Origin: a virus
IMG/VR virus record: IMGVR_UViG_3300012022_000007
Location: 1 to 20,840 of that record
Direction: 5' to 3' (one strand)
DNA: 20,840 nt
Made by a program: the position numbers and the translations under genes. The notes under the pieces were generated by a model. It was not told where the DNA came from. It saw only the letters and a list, made by a program, of their open reading frames with translations, and ran no database searches. Below are positions 11,959 through 20,676 of the stretch, piece by piece; the stretch's first letter is position 1; each line of letters begins with the position of its first letter.

Positions 11959-13935
11959 ATGCCAAGAAAACCGAGACCGAAGCCGCAGCAGCGCACATAC
12001 AATTCAATGTTCGAACCGGCGGCGGGCAGTAATGCTACCCGCATTTCGCGATCACGAAAGATACTCGGCTCACGCGTACAGGAGACCGGCGACCCGGCGC
12101 GAGACGGGGACATCTGGCTTTCACGGCTGGCGAAGACTCGACGCCAGCGGATGGAACAGACGAACGGGGAAAAGGACTGGATGCGCTATTACCAGTGGTA
12201 CGAGGGGCAGGGGCATTGGACAGATAGAGGCGATCCAGGGAAGGGCAGGCAGGCCGCAGACAACGCGAGAGAGACGGCGGTTGTAAACAAGGTGGGAAGC
12301 ATCGTCAATTCAATGGTTCCTTTCGTTGTGAACAATGACATCCGTTTTCTGCTGAAGCCGCGCAAGCCGTCAGAGACAATCTCCGCCGAACTACAGCAGG
12401 CACTGCTTAATTACGAGTGGCGCGAACGCGACATGACGCGATCAGTGAAGATGTGCGTTAGGGACGCGGCGATTATCGGCCATTGCGTCGCGAAGACCGG
12501 TTACACGATCGAGATTGCAGAGGGGCGGGCGAAAGCGGACGGTGAGATTGTTTACGCCGACTACATCCGGAAGGATGCGCCATACATCGAGCGCGTAAAC
12601 CCTCTTAACTTCTTCTTCGATCTGTCGGCGCACGACGGAACGTTACACACCGCGCGCTGGTGCGCAGAGGTTTTCTATGTCCCGCTTTACGATGTGCTGG
12701 GGAACAAGGATTACGACTCGAAAGCGTTGGCATTGATTACAGCGGGCGAACACGTGGCGGTGACACGCTCGGCATTCGCTGGCACGAGTGAATCAGTGTG
12801 GACTGATGCGTTCAACGCGTCGAGCGCGGCACTGCCGGAAGATACGCTTGTCGTTCTGATTGAGATATGGGACAAGAAGTATAAGAACCGGATCATCATG
12901 GCTGACGGCGTTCCTATTCCGTTGCTCTCCGAAAAGTGGCCTTACGACTATCTCGACAATTTCCCCTACGCAATGGCGAATTGGACGGACGTACCGAATA
13001 AGCCCTACGGCATGGGTGTTATGCGTAACGTCGAGGATCAGCAAAACCAGCTCAACCGCATTCGGACATCACAGTTCAATCATATTCGGTCTCATCAAAG
13101 AAAGTTCATCGCACAGACCGGGATCGATAAAGGCGAATTGGAGAAGTTCACCGACGAAGGGGACGGCGCTGTCATCATTGCGGAGAGTACAGACGCAATC
13201 AAGCCGATTCCTGACGCGGCTATGAGCGGAGACTTTCAGCTTATCGAGGGGCGGATTGTAAACGACATCAACGAGGGCAGCGGCGCGGATGGCATCTTGC
13301 AAGGGCAGGCACTGCCAGCGCGAACAACAGCGGGGGAAGTGGGAACACGGGCAAGAATCCAGGGGCTCAAGCTCGACGCGATTGTAGACAACGTTGAATC
13401 CTTCGTTGAGGACTTGGCCGTTCAAATCCTTCACCATCTGAAGGCGTGGCGAACGATTCCCGATGTAGTCGAGATTGTCGGCGCGCAAGGCAATTTCTGG
13501 CGAGAGTACACCAGCGAAGAAATCCAGGCCGACGCGGACGTAGAGGTTCACCACTTCAACGCGCCGAAGGAAGACCCCGGCATCATCAAGAACCAGGCGA
13601 TTCAGATTTTTCAGATGGCAACTCAGGCGCTTCCCGTGCTCGCACAGTCCGGGCCTAACTCGCCGATCGATATGCAAGCGTTGCTCGGTTGGGTTCTCGA
13701 CAAGTTCGGCGAGCGGGATATTGGTCGATTCTTCAAGCCAGCATTGGCACCACGTCCGCCACTGGTCGAGGGCGAACAGCAGAACGCAGGGGAAGGACTG
13801 CCGCCAGCACTGGCCGGGCAATTCGCACCGGCGCAAGCACCAACACAGCCGCAGTTACCAGAGCAACCGGGCGAAGGTCTGACGGTTCAAGATTTACTCG
13901 CGGGGCTGCAAAGCCAATCCCGAATGGTTCAATAA
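11959..13935 (+). CDS. portal protein (658 aa)
   Basis: It forms the dodecameric ring through which DNA enters and leaves the head. It follows the large terminase, with a GGGGGA ribosome site before ATG 11959. Portal-like features are the N-terminal QTNGEKDWMRYYQWYEGQG, the NPLNFFFDLSAH stretch typical of portal wing regions, and YGMGVMRNVEDQQNQLNRIR ahead of the stem helices. The last ~60 residues are rich in Pro, Gln and Ala and probably disordered. The length is close to that of podovirus-type and P22-like portals, larger than HK97-type ones. Confidence is high from position and pattern, lower for the subfamily. Confidence 0.85.
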   Translation: MPRKPRPKPQQRTYNSMFEPAAGSNATRISRSRKILGSRVQETGDPARDGDIWLSRLAKTRRQRMEQTNGEKDWMRYYQWYEGQGHWTDRGDPGKGRQAADNARETAVVNKVGSIVNSMVPFVVNNDIRFLLKPRKPSETISAELQQALLNYEWRERDMTRSVKMCVRDAAIIGHCVAKTGYTIEIAEGRAKADGEIVYADYIRKDAPYIERVNPLNFFFDLSAHDGTLHTARWCAEVFYVPLYDVLGNKDYDSKALALITAGEHVAVTRSAFAGTSESVWTDAFNASSAALPEDTLVVLIEIWDKKYKNRIIMADGVPIPLLSEKWPYDYLDNFPYAMANWTDVPNKPYGMGVMRNVEDQQNQLNRIRTSQFNHIRSHQRKFIAQTGIDKGELEKFTDEGDGAVIIAESTDAIKPIPDAAMSGDFQLIEGRIVNDINEGSGADGILQGQALPARTTAGEVGTRARIQGLKLDAIVDNVESFVEDLAVQILHHLKAWRTIPDVVEIVGAQGNFWREYTSEEIQADADVEVHHFNAPKEDPGIIKNQAIQIFQMATQALPVLAQSGPNSPIDMQALLGWVLDKFGERDIGRFFKPALAPRPPLVEGEQQNAGEGLPPALAGQFAPAQAPTQPQLPEQPGEGLTVQDLLAGLQSQSRMVQ

Positions 13936-13945
13936 GGGGGGAACT

Positions 13946-14197
13946 ATGCCGAAAGCAAAAGCAGTATTTGAAGGGAATCAAACCACAGCGGGCGAGTTGT
14001 ACGCGGGGCGCACACGATCCGCAGAGTTTCAGGAGCGTGACAAGCCGCTGATTGAGGCTGAACTGAAGGCAATGGTTGACGAGGGGCTGCGGCTAAATGG
14101 GCCTTTCTCAATCGCTAGATTGTGCCTGCCTGAGAATATCGACGCGCATTACATCTTACGCGTTGAAGTGCTGGCAGTTCAGGAAGGGGGGCAATGA
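13946..14197 (+). CDS. small late protein, unknown function (83 aa)
   Basis: ATG at 13946 has AAGGGGGG five bases upstream. The protein starts MPKAKAVFEGNQTTAGELYAG and is charged and probably helical in its middle (EFQERDKPLIEAELKAMVDE). No membrane segment or known motif. It lies between portal and scaffold genes and its stop overlaps the next start as ATGA, so it belongs to the late operon. Function unknown; perhaps a head-assembly accessory. Confidence 0.7.
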   Translation: MPKAKAVFEGNQTTAGELYAGRTRSAEFQERDKPLIEAELKAMVDEGLRLNGPFSIARLCLPENIDAHYILRVEVLAVQEGGQ

Positions 14198-14457
14198 TGG
14201 AGGAACAAAGACGCGTTCTCACGAAGGGAATTGAGGACGGTAAGGACACGGTAACCTTTGACGACAACAACGAATCGATGACGGTTCGCGCGCCAGAGGG
14301 ACAGCTCTTTGTGATCGGATCGACCAGGGGGCGGGTTATTCGCTCGCTCCCCGGCAGCTCGGTCACCTTCACTAAACACGTACCGGACAACGAGGATGTG
14401 ACGCTGTTAGTTGCAACAAGCGTTCTCGGTTGCTGGACGTTCTTAAGCGAGGAATAA
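14194..14457 (+). CDS. small late protein, unknown function (87 aa)
   Basis: The start overlaps the previous stop (ATGA), with GGAAGGGGGG just upstream; a second ATG directly follows the first. The sequence alternates charged and hydrophobic residues (DTVTFDDNNESMTVRAPEGQ, LFVIGSTRGRVIRSLPGSSV), suggesting a small beta sandwich or barrel. No signal peptide or catalytic motif. It may be a minor capsid or chaperone-like component; that is only inferred from its place. Confidence 0.7.
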   Translation: MMEEQRRVLTKGIEDGKDTVTFDDNNESMTVRAPEGQLFVIGSTRGRVIRSLPGSSVTFTKHVPDNEDVTLLVATSVLGCWTFLSEE

Positions 14458-14461
14458 GTAA

Positions 14462-14887
14462 ATGCCGCTCTATGAATTTGAATGTCCGACGCACGGCGCG
14501 TTCGAAATCTACTCTTCGAAGATCAGCGCTGCTGATGAAATGGAGTGCGATAAACCGGATTGTGAGGAGATGGCCGGGCGTCTGTGGTCACGCGTCACGA
14601 TGAAACCGGATGCGCTCTGGGCGGGCCAGATGACCGAATACGGTTATGTGACATCGGCGGGGAAGGTGAAACAGATCATGAAGGAAAGACACCTTGTCAC
14701 CGTTGGCGATCGGACAGACCACGAGGGCATCAAGAAGATGGCAGAGAATGGCCGCAAATCCGCTCAAGAGCGCGTAGACAGGCAGTTAAGCGAAGCAACA
14801 CGCAAGTTTTTTGGTCCTTCCGGGCTCGGAATCGGGAGCACGGGGAAGATTCCGGAGGCTTTGAGGCTTCGGGAAGACGCTGGTTAA
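14462..14887 (+). CDS. FmdB-like zinc-ribbon protein (141 aa)
   Basis: The start MPLYEFECPTHGAFEIYSS matches the FmdB-type zinc ribbon (MPxYEYxCxxCG in the classical form; here C-x2-H replaces C-x2-C), and the second pair is C-x4-C in MECDKPDCEE. The rest is a charged helical tail (KMAENGRKSAQERVDRQLSE). Such zinc ribbons are common among phage late genes, but their role is not settled; regulation or virion assembly are both possible. It begins 4 bases after the preceding stop. The 62 bases after it hold a possible promoter for the capsid genes. Confidence 0.75.
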   Translation: MPLYEFECPTHGAFEIYSSKISAADEMECDKPDCEEMAGRLWSRVTMKPDALWAGQMTEYGYVTSAGKVKQIMKERHLVTVGDRTDHEGIKKMAENGRKSAQERVDRQLSEATRKFFGPSGLGIGSTGKIPEALRLREDAG

Positions 14888-14906
14888 GTCAAGGTAGATG
14901 ATGGAT

Positions 14907-14935
14907 TTAACTTGCATTTCCTAATGAAATACTTT
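14907..14935 (+). promoter_or_regulatory. possible promoter before the scaffold and capsid genes
   Basis: TTAACT at 14907-14912 and TACTTT at 14930-14935 are 17 bases apart. Only four and three of six bases match consensus, so this is weak; its place in the only sizeable gap before the scaffold gene makes it worth noting. Confidence 0.3.
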
Positions 14936-14949
14936 AAGAAGGAGTCAAT

Positions 14950-16068
14950 ATGTCAACTATAAAGGTTCCCGTGGTTGGTTCGGGCATCAACTACGAAGGA
15001 TCAGACAACCAGGGAGTTACGCCAACAACCGGCGCAGAGGGCGGCGGACAACCCGCAACGTCTGTACAGGGCGAATACCAAAGGCCGCAGACACCGGCGC
15101 AACAGTTCAAGCCACAGCCGCGCTATCAGCAGCAAATCGCACGACAGAACGGAAGGGCATCGTTACATGACTTCCATCTGCAACCGGGAGCGCAACCGGC
15201 GGACGGTCAAGTTGAAGATGGCGGGCAGAGAAACAGCTTCCATCCTGACCTCGACCCGGAGAAGTTCGATTTTAGCTTTGATCGCTTCGGGCGATTGCTG
15301 AAGACGCCGAAGGCCGCGCCAGTCGCGACCGCAGAGACCGTAGAGGAAGCACCGGCGGAGGATGTGCCAGACGCAGCGGCGGCAGTCGCAGCCGCGCAAT
15401 CGACACTTGCCGGGCAGCCTACGCCCGGTATGAACGATATGGACGCGCTCAGACAGCACGTCAGCCAATTAACCCAAGTCGTTTTGGGGATGGCTCAATT
15501 ACAGAACGGGCAGGGCGCACAACCGGCACAGTCGGCACAACCCGAAGCACCGGATTATTCGAACATTGATATGTACGATCCGGCGCAAGTCGTAGCGCTG
15601 TCGGAGCGCGCAGCCGAAGCGCGATTCAATAAGCTGATGAAAGAGCAGTTTCAACCGCAGGTAAGCCGCATTGACGAGCAGAACGCGCAGAGCCAGGTAA
15701 ACCACATCATCAGCACCTATGGACGCGCAGCCGTCGAGCAGCGGGCAGAGTTATTGATGGAATTGGCCAAGAGCAACCCGACAAGCAACGTCATTCAGCT
15801 TTGGGACTTGGCGGATAGATTGGTAGGACAGGTTACTACCACGACGAAACCAGCGGTTACGCAACCGCTGACACAAGCCACACGAACGATTACAGCCAGC
15901 CAAGCGGCGGAGAAGGTCGAACAGGCCAAACGTCTCCCCTCAAAAGCTGCGAGCAGTAACAGCGGAGTGACCGGCGCAAGCACACGAAGCGGGCCACCGG
16001 AGAGGATGCTTAAAAACCTCGCCCTTGGTTCGATCGCAGCTTGGAACAGCGTGCAGAATGGGAGATAA
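14950..16068 (+). CDS. scaffold-like head-assembly protein (372 aa)
   Basis: ATG at 14950 has AAGGAG six bases upstream. The protein is rich in Gln, Ala and Pro, largely disordered in residues 1-170, with an FDFSFDRFGRLLKTP stretch, then helical (DALRQHVSQLTQVVLGMAQL and EARFNKLMKEQFQPQVSRID) and with a basic C-terminal tail. Such a composition directly upstream of the major capsid gene is that of a scaffolding protein, which templates the procapsid and contacts the coat through a basic C-terminal helix. No protease motif is seen. It could also be a minor internal head protein. The capsid gene follows after only 6 bases. Confidence 0.75.
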   Translation: MSTIKVPVVGSGINYEGSDNQGVTPTTGAEGGGQPATSVQGEYQRPQTPAQQFKPQPRYQQQIARQNGRASLHDFHLQPGAQPADGQVEDGGQRNSFHPDLDPEKFDFSFDRFGRLLKTPKAAPVATAETVEEAPAEDVPDAAAAVAAAQSTLAGQPTPGMNDMDALRQHVSQLTQVVLGMAQLQNGQGAQPAQSAQPEAPDYSNIDMYDPAQVVALSERAAEARFNKLMKEQFQPQVSRIDEQNAQSQVNHIISTYGRAAVEQRAELLMELAKSNPTSNVIQLWDLADRLVGQVTTTTKPAVTQPLTQATRTITASQAAEKVEQAKRLPSKAASSNSGVTGASTRSGPPERMLKNLALGSIAAWNSVQNGR

Positions 16069-16074
16069 AACCAA

Positions 16075-17076
16075 ATGGGCACAATGCTAAGAACCACGTG
16101 GGGACAGGTAGACGCAACGTCAATGTCCGACTTCTCACGTGCGCTTACTGACAACATCACATCTAATCAGGTTATCCTGTGGATGCTGTCGCAGCTCGGC
16201 GGGATTGTTCCTCGTGGGGGTAAAACAATCGTCGAGCCACTGATTATTGACGATAACGCCAGCGTTCACTGGTATTCGGGATACGATCCGCTCGATATGA
16301 CGAATAACGAGGGGATCACGTCGGCTGAATACGCGTGGAAGCAACTGGCGGGCGTCGCTCAGTTGTCAGGGATTGAGAAGGCGCAGAACGCGGGCAGTAC
16401 GCAGTTGATCGACCTGATGGACGCCAAAGGCAAACAGCTTGGCCTGTCGATGCGGCGCGCTGTGAACCAGGCCATTCCATCGGACGGCAGCGCGGACGGC
16501 GGAAAAGCTCTTGTCGGCTTGCTGTCTGCGGTTGAGAACGGCGATACGTTCACGACCTACGGCACGATCGACAGCGCAACCACGACCAACTGGCAAAACC
16601 AATGGTTGGACGGCGGCGCGTACAGCACAAGCACAAACTTCCTCGACGGGTTGCGGCGCATCATCATGCTTTGCAGCGCTGGCACCGATCGGCCACACCT
16701 CGGGATTACCACACAAACCCTCTACGCCTATTTCCTTTCACTCTTGGAAGCGAAAGAGCAATTCATCCGTGTTGCTACTGATGAATGGATGGCGAACGCG
16801 GGCTTTGAGAACATCGTCTACATGGGCGTTCCGATCACATGGGACGAAAACATGTTGCCGAACACGACGACCGGCAGCACGGACGATGCCCAAGGGCTCG
16901 TGGTTCTGAATCTGGATTACGCCAAGCTCGTGATCATGAACGATTACGAATTCAGCTTCACAGAGCCACAGTCACCGAACAACCAGGACGCCGAAAGCTG
17001 GAAGTGCCTGCTTTACACGAATCTCGTGTTGAGCAATCGCCGCCGTCAGGGACGCGTCAACTACGATACCCCGTAA
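16075..17076 (+). CDS. major capsid protein (333 aa)
   Basis: The N-terminal stretch FSRALTDNITSNQVILWMLS followed by GGKTIVEPLIIDDNASVHWY is the pattern of HK97-fold phage coat proteins of this size: an N-arm, a helix of the type DNxxxNxxLLxxL, then GGxxIxxPL and a tyrosine-rich strand. The middle contains the variable EAYSTSTNFLDGLRRI-type region and a C-terminal VITWDENMLP segment that fits the P-domain and A-domain order. ATG at 16075 lies after GGGAGATAAAACCAA; an internal ATG three codons later is possible. Upstream scaffold and downstream decoration genes support the call. No large N-terminal prodomain is seen. Confidence 0.85.
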   Translation: MGTMLRTTWGQVDATSMSDFSRALTDNITSNQVILWMLSQLGGIVPRGGKTIVEPLIIDDNASVHWYSGYDPLDMTNNEGITSAEYAWKQLAGVAQLSGIEKAQNAGSTQLIDLMDAKGKQLGLSMRRAVNQAIPSDGSADGGKALVGLLSAVENGDTFTTYGTIDSATTTNWQNQWLDGGAYSTSTNFLDGLRRIIMLCSAGTDRPHLGITTQTLYAYFLSLLEAKEQFIRVATDEWMANAGFENIVYMGVPITWDENMLPNTTTGSTDDAQGLVVLNLDYAKLVIMNDYEFSFTEPQSPNNQDAESWKCLLYTNLVLSNRRRQGRVNYDTP

Positions 17077-17106
17077 TAACAGCGAGAATATAGAAAGGAG
17101 AAAAGC

Positions 17107-17625
17107 ATGGCTTTTATTGACCAAGGCGTCAACATCACAACCGTTGATTCATCCGCTACATTCCCGCTGGGCACCGAGATTGACGACCCGAGAGGGAACA
17201 GCACGTCAGGCGGGCCGCGCGGATCGAATCGTTTTCGCTACGTCAAGGCGGGTTCAGCGATTTCAGCGGGTAACGCTCTCGTTGTCTCTCTCGCCGACGC
17301 AGACGAACCGAACACCCTTGTCCCGTGTTCAGCCGTTAATCAGGTGACCGTTGCAGTTGCAGAAGTGGCGATTGCGTCGGGCTCTTACGGCTGGGTTCAG
17401 GTGAAAGGAAGACACGCAGGAGCGGTCAACCTCGGCACCATCTCAGCGGGCAACAAGCTCACCACGTCCGGAACCGCAGGGGCCTTTACGACCGTTGCAG
17501 AGGCGGACTCTAACGTTACTTCGACCAAACTGAACGCGGCAATTGCAATGGCGGCGGGCATCGGCGTTATGGCGCTCGATTCCAACGACAGCAACGCGGC
17601 GGTTATCGAAGTTCTCATCAACTAG
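17107..17625 (+). CDS. capsid decoration-type protein (172 aa)
   Basis: ATG at 17107 has AAAGGAG about seven bases upstream, the best ribosome site in the window, as expected for an abundant virion protein. The sequence is Ala, Ser, Thr and Val-rich with short beta strands (NRFRYVKAGSAISAGNALVV and YGWVQVKGRHAGAVNLGTIS, with AGNKLTTSGTAGAF) typical of head-stabilising or decoration proteins next to the coat gene. The N-terminal segment with FPLGTEIDDPRG may be an extended arm. A UUCG-loop hairpin follows the gene. No membrane segment or enzyme motif. Confidence 0.75.
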   Translation: MAFIDQGVNITTVDSSATFPLGTEIDDPRGNSTSGGPRGSNRFRYVKAGSAISAGNALVVSLADADEPNTLVPCSAVNQVTVAVAEVAIASGSYGWVQVKGRHAGAVNLGTISAGNKLTTSGTAGAFTTVAEADSNVTSTKLNAAIAMAAGIGVMALDSNDSNAAVIEVLIN

Positions 17626-17648
17626 GCCGCAAGCCTGAAAGTAATGGC

Positions 17649-17668
17649 GGGGAGGCTTCGGCCTCTCC
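17649..17668 (+). terminator. UUCG-loop hairpin after the decoration gene
   Basis: GGGGAGGC at 17649-17656, loop TTCG, GCCTCTCC at 17661-17668: eight pairs with one G-T wobble and the extra-stable UUCG loop. The tail GTCTCATT lacks a proper T run, so read-through is expected; it would reduce expression of the enzyme gene behind the abundant coat genes. Confidence 0.6.
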
Positions 17669-17689
17669 GTCTCATTCCGATTACAAACG

Positions 17690-19054
17690 ATGAACTACAA
17701 CACAACAGACATTGACGGATTTCTGAAGGATGCAAAGGGCATCATTCATATAGGCGCGCACACCGGGCAGGAACGCGACACATACAGATCATACGGCTTG
17801 CCTGTCATCTGGATTGAAGCGCAACCAGCCATTTTCAAAGAACTGGTTGCCAACATCGCAGACGGTTACCCCGGACAGATCGCATTCAACTATCTGGTGA
17901 CCGATGTTGACGATCAAGAGTATCAATTCGGCATCGCGGACAACGACGGGATTTCAAGCTCCATCTTCCCGTTGAAGGATCACAAGTTAGTTTGGCCGCA
18001 CATCGACTATATCGGCCATCGTTCTTTGAAATCGAACACGCTCAAGACCATTGTTGAACGCGAGGGAATCGACATGTCCTTGTATGACACCCTTATCCTC
18101 GATGTGCAGGGCGCGGAACTGAAGGTGTTGGAGGGCGCAAAGGACATCATCGAACAGTTCCGATTCATCAGATGCGAGGCGGCAGACTTCGAAATCTATG
18201 AGGGATGTTGCCAGGATCACAACCTTGACGCATTTACCCGGTTCTACGGGTTCACGCGGGCGGTAACGTGGTCTATGAAGGAATCGACGCCAGGGCGGGG
18301 AATCTTCGAAATCCTCTATGAGTCAATCAAGACGCGGAAGAATACACAGATAATCGACCCGGAGACCGGTAACGAACTGTGGGTAAAGGTTGGCGTCTTA
18401 ACTTCAGTCCCTCGGCTCGGGTTTCAGATTCACGACACGATCATGCATAACGCGTTCGGCGGGAAGGGCTACCCCATTGTGAAGGTGGGCGGCGCGTTCT
18501 GGGAACAGTCGATGCAAAACGGATTCAACCGATTGATTAAGCTCGGTTGTGATTGGGTGATCACGGTTGACTATGACTCAATCTTTCACCCGGACGACAT
18601 TTCAGAAATGTTGTTGATGGCCGCACGCTATCCCGACGCGGACGCCATATCAGGATGGCAGGTGAAGCGGCAGGGGAACGGCGAAACCCTCATGGGATTT
18701 AAAGACGCGGACGGGAATTTCATCTCACTTGTTCCGCGCGAGATGTTCGAATCAGAAGTAACTGAGGCAGATCACACAGTGTTTGGCCTTACGCTCATCA
18801 AGACGGCATCGTTAGTGAAGATGCCGAAGCCTTGGTTTCAGTCTTTCCCGAACGCGCAAGGCGAATGGTTACCGGGCAAGACGGACGCGGACGGTTATTT
18901 CTGGAAGAAGTGGAAGGAAACGGGGCTGACCATCTACGCGGCAAATAACGTGCAGATCGGACACCTTGAGGAATTCATCCGATGGATTGACCGTGACTTC
19001 AACGTCTCAACTCAACCATTGAATGACTTTTATCAGAAGGGGAGACCCTTTTAG
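17690..19054 (+). CDS. FkbM-like methyltransferase fused to a GT-A glycosyltransferase domain (454 aa)
   Basis: Two enzyme domains in one frame. Residues about 1-215: an FkbM-type SAM-dependent methyltransferase, with HIGAHTGQE (20-28) as the SAM-binding loop, VIWIEAQPA for the second strand and LDVQGAELKVLEGAK (137-151), the FkbM hallmark (DVxGxExxVLxG). FkbM enzymes O-methylate sugars and polyketides. Residues about 228-454: a glycosyltransferase of GT2-like type with DWVITVDYDSIFHPDD, in which D294-Y-D296 is the metal/nucleotide-sugar DxD motif, and later WKKWKETGLTIYAANNVQIG. No signal or membrane segment, so cytosolic. ATG 17690 lacks a ribosome site. A product might be a methylated glycan on virion or host surface; the substrate is not visible. 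Confidence 0.8.
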   Translation: MNYNTTDIDGFLKDAKGIIHIGAHTGQERDTYRSYGLPVIWIEAQPAIFKELVANIADGYPGQIAFNYLVTDVDDQEYQFGIADNDGISSSIFPLKDHKLVWPHIDYIGHRSLKSNTLKTIVEREGIDMSLYDTLILDVQGAELKVLEGAKDIIEQFRFIRCEAADFEIYEGCCQDHNLDAFTRFYGFTRAVTWSMKESTPGRGIFEILYESIKTRKNTQIIDPETGNELWVKVGVLTSVPRLGFQIHDTIMHNAFGGKGYPIVKVGGAFWEQSMQNGFNRLIKLGCDWVITVDYDSIFHPDDISEMLLMAARYPDADAISGWQVKRQGNGETLMGFKDADGNFISLVPREMFESEVTEADHTVFGLTLIKTASLVKMPKPWFQSFPNAQGEWLPGKTDADGYFWKKWKETGLTIYAANNVQIGHLEEFIRWIDRDFNVSTQPLNDFYQKGRPF

Positions 19055-19144
19055 TAACAAGCTTCCGGTCTCTGCTCTCCCGTCGCTGCACGGAATGACA
19101 GCACGGTTCTTGAGTTGGGGCCGGAATAACATCGGAGAACAATC

Positions 19145-19354
19145 ATGAACGTACTGAAAGGCACGAGAAAAGCAAAGAATCCAACAAGCGGCTTGGTTTC
19201 TCCGCAGCTTCCCTTGACTCGCGGAAAGGCGAAGACGGCGAAGTCTCAGGGCTCGGGCATCGTCGGCGGCTATCCGCTCGACTTTGGTTGCAGCGGCGGC
19301 AAGAAAGTTGGCGCAAAGGCTGCCGCTCGTCAGAAACCTACCAAGATGTACTAA
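19145..19354 (+). CDS. small basic Gly/Lys-rich late protein (69 aa)
   Basis: ATG at 19145 has GGAGAA seven bases upstream. The protein starts MNVLKGTRKAKNPTSGLVSP and has many Lys, Gly and Ala residues, with one Cys; no clear secondary structure. It lies between the enzyme gene and a structural gene and could be a minor DNA-binding virion protein. The 90 bases before it contain no clear signal. Function unknown. Confidence 0.55.
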   Translation: MNVLKGTRKAKNPTSGLVSPQLPLTRGKAKTAKSQGSGIVGGYPLDFGCSGGKKVGAKAAARQKPTKMY

Positions 19355-19363
19355 GGGAGAATT

Positions 19364-19942
19364 ATGGCCAGCAAAAACAATCAACTTCGAAGACAGGGAA
19401 ACCAGATCGTCTTAACCGATGACGCGGCTTTGCCTGTCCCCGAGACCTTGCCTGATGTCGCAATCGAGCAGGAACTTGACGACTCAGACGCCGCTCGGAT
19501 TCTGCAAATCCACGCGGAGACCGATCAACAGTTCATGGCGCGCACCGCAGAGATGCAGCTCAATGCACGCGACCGGACGAACATGGTGCAGATCACAAGG
19601 GTAATTGATCCGCACGAGGGGCGTCTTGCCACGATCCGGAAAATCTGGGTTGAGGTGACACCGAGTCTTTGCATTGATTGCGGCTACGATGCGGCGGAGG
19701 CTATCGGCTTCGGCAGGCCGCATCCGATCAGCGGGAAAACCGGATGGCACAGCATCGCGGAAGACTTGCAATTTGACGTGAATCGAACCGTGAGGGAGTT
19801 CGCGCTTCAGACGCTCGAACGACACAAGATTATCCGTCACGCTGCGGTCAGACAGGACAAAATCAAAACGCGTGCTGAAGTCAAAAACCTCAGAAAGCGC
19901 TCGGCTCTACCGGAAGGATTCGTTACCAATCCCAAGGTGTAA
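19364..19942 (+). CDS. late protein of unknown function with CxxC (192 aa)
   Basis: ATG at 19364 has GGGAGA six bases upstream. The first 70 residues are acidic and helical; the rest contains RKIWVEVTPSLCIDCGYDAA (a single CxxC) and GKTGWHSIAEDLQFDVNRTV, with a basic C-terminal tail. No known domain is recognised. Its place between the capsid block and the adaptor suggests a minor virion or head-completion protein. Confidence 0.7.
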   Translation: MASKNNQLRRQGNQIVLTDDAALPVPETLPDVAIEQELDDSDAARILQIHAETDQQFMARTAEMQLNARDRTNMVQITRVIDPHEGRLATIRKIWVEVTPSLCIDCGYDAAEAIGFGRPHPISGKTGWHSIAEDLQFDVNRTVREFALQTLERHKIIRHAAVRQDKIKTRAEVKNLRKRSALPEGFVTNPKV

Positions 19943-19957
19943 AGCCAGGAGAATACT

Positions 19958-20662
19958 TTGGCAACAGTCAATTCAATTGCACTCGACTTGCTCCGTGAGT
20001 TTGATTTCAGCACCGATGATTCAGGCTTAGTGTCGCAAGTCGAGCGATGGGTAAACGATGCGTTGGACGAAATCGCTGTAGCCACGGACTGGAACCACTT
20101 CCACACGCGCGGCACGATTCCGACCGTCATTGCTCAAGCGCAATACACATTGCCAGCGGGCGCAAGAGAAATCATTCAATTGCGCTACATCGCCACGGGC
20201 GAACCAATCGAGCATTGGACAGTTCAAGAGGCGGCAAGGCGGGGCGTCATTCTCGAAACAGCGGGGCGGGCTCGGGCTTGGCTGGAAGATGGAATTCTCC
20301 TGTCCGGATCGAACAACCTTTACCGCATCCGTCTCTATCCCGTCCCGGATGCCGTCGTGAGTATCGAGGCGGAGTATTACTACCATCCTTCAGACGTGGC
20401 GAGTGGTTCAGTCCTACCTGTCCAAGATCAACATATCGTGCTCGTGAAAGATCGGGTTCGGGCGTACATCTTGGAAGAGGGCGAAGACCAGCGGTATGAA
20501 GCCGCAGACCGAGCGCAGCGGCGATTTGAGAGCAATCTTGCAAAGCTCGTGAAGCGAGAGAAGCACAAAGTAGCCGCAAACCTCGTGCTCAAGCCGTCCG
20601 ACATTCGAAGGACACGCAGGCCGGAAGCGATGTTTGACGCGTCGCATTACAGCAATCCATAA
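19958..20662 (+). CDS. head-tail adaptor (gp6/gp4-like connector, 234 aa)
   Basis: The start is TTG at 19958 with AGGAG seven bases upstream; the sequence after it (MATVNSIALDLLREFDFSTD) fits the family start. The pattern ERWVNDALDEIAVATDWNHF, then ARAQYTLP-like AQAQYTLPAGAREIIQLRYI, a central GEPIEHWTVQEAARRG and the final long helix RAQRRFESNLAKLVKRE matches phage adaptor proteins that cap the portal at the head-tail junction (T7 gp11 / P22 gp4-type function). The domain order is helical hairpin, beta domain, then C-terminal helices. Its location downstream of portal and coat genes agrees. Tail genes should follow beyond the window. Confidence 0.7.
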   Translation: MATVNSIALDLLREFDFSTDDSGLVSQVERWVNDALDEIAVATDWNHFHTRGTIPTVIAQAQYTLPAGAREIIQLRYIATGEPIEHWTVQEAARRGVILETAGRARAWLEDGILLSGSNNLYRIRLYPVPDAVVSIEAEYYYHPSDVASGSVLPVQDQHIVLVKDRVRAYILEEGEDQRYEAADRAQRRFESNLAKLVKREKHKVAANLVLKPSDIRRTRRPEAMFDASHYSNP

Positions 20663-20676
20663 AGGAAGGGGAACAA

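Noticed and set aside
13069-13836. Minus-strand frame of 255 residues opposite the portal gene
   Set aside because: Antisense shadow of the portal; no ribosome site or independent promoter, and the Cys- and Leu-rich composition is typical of a reverse frame.
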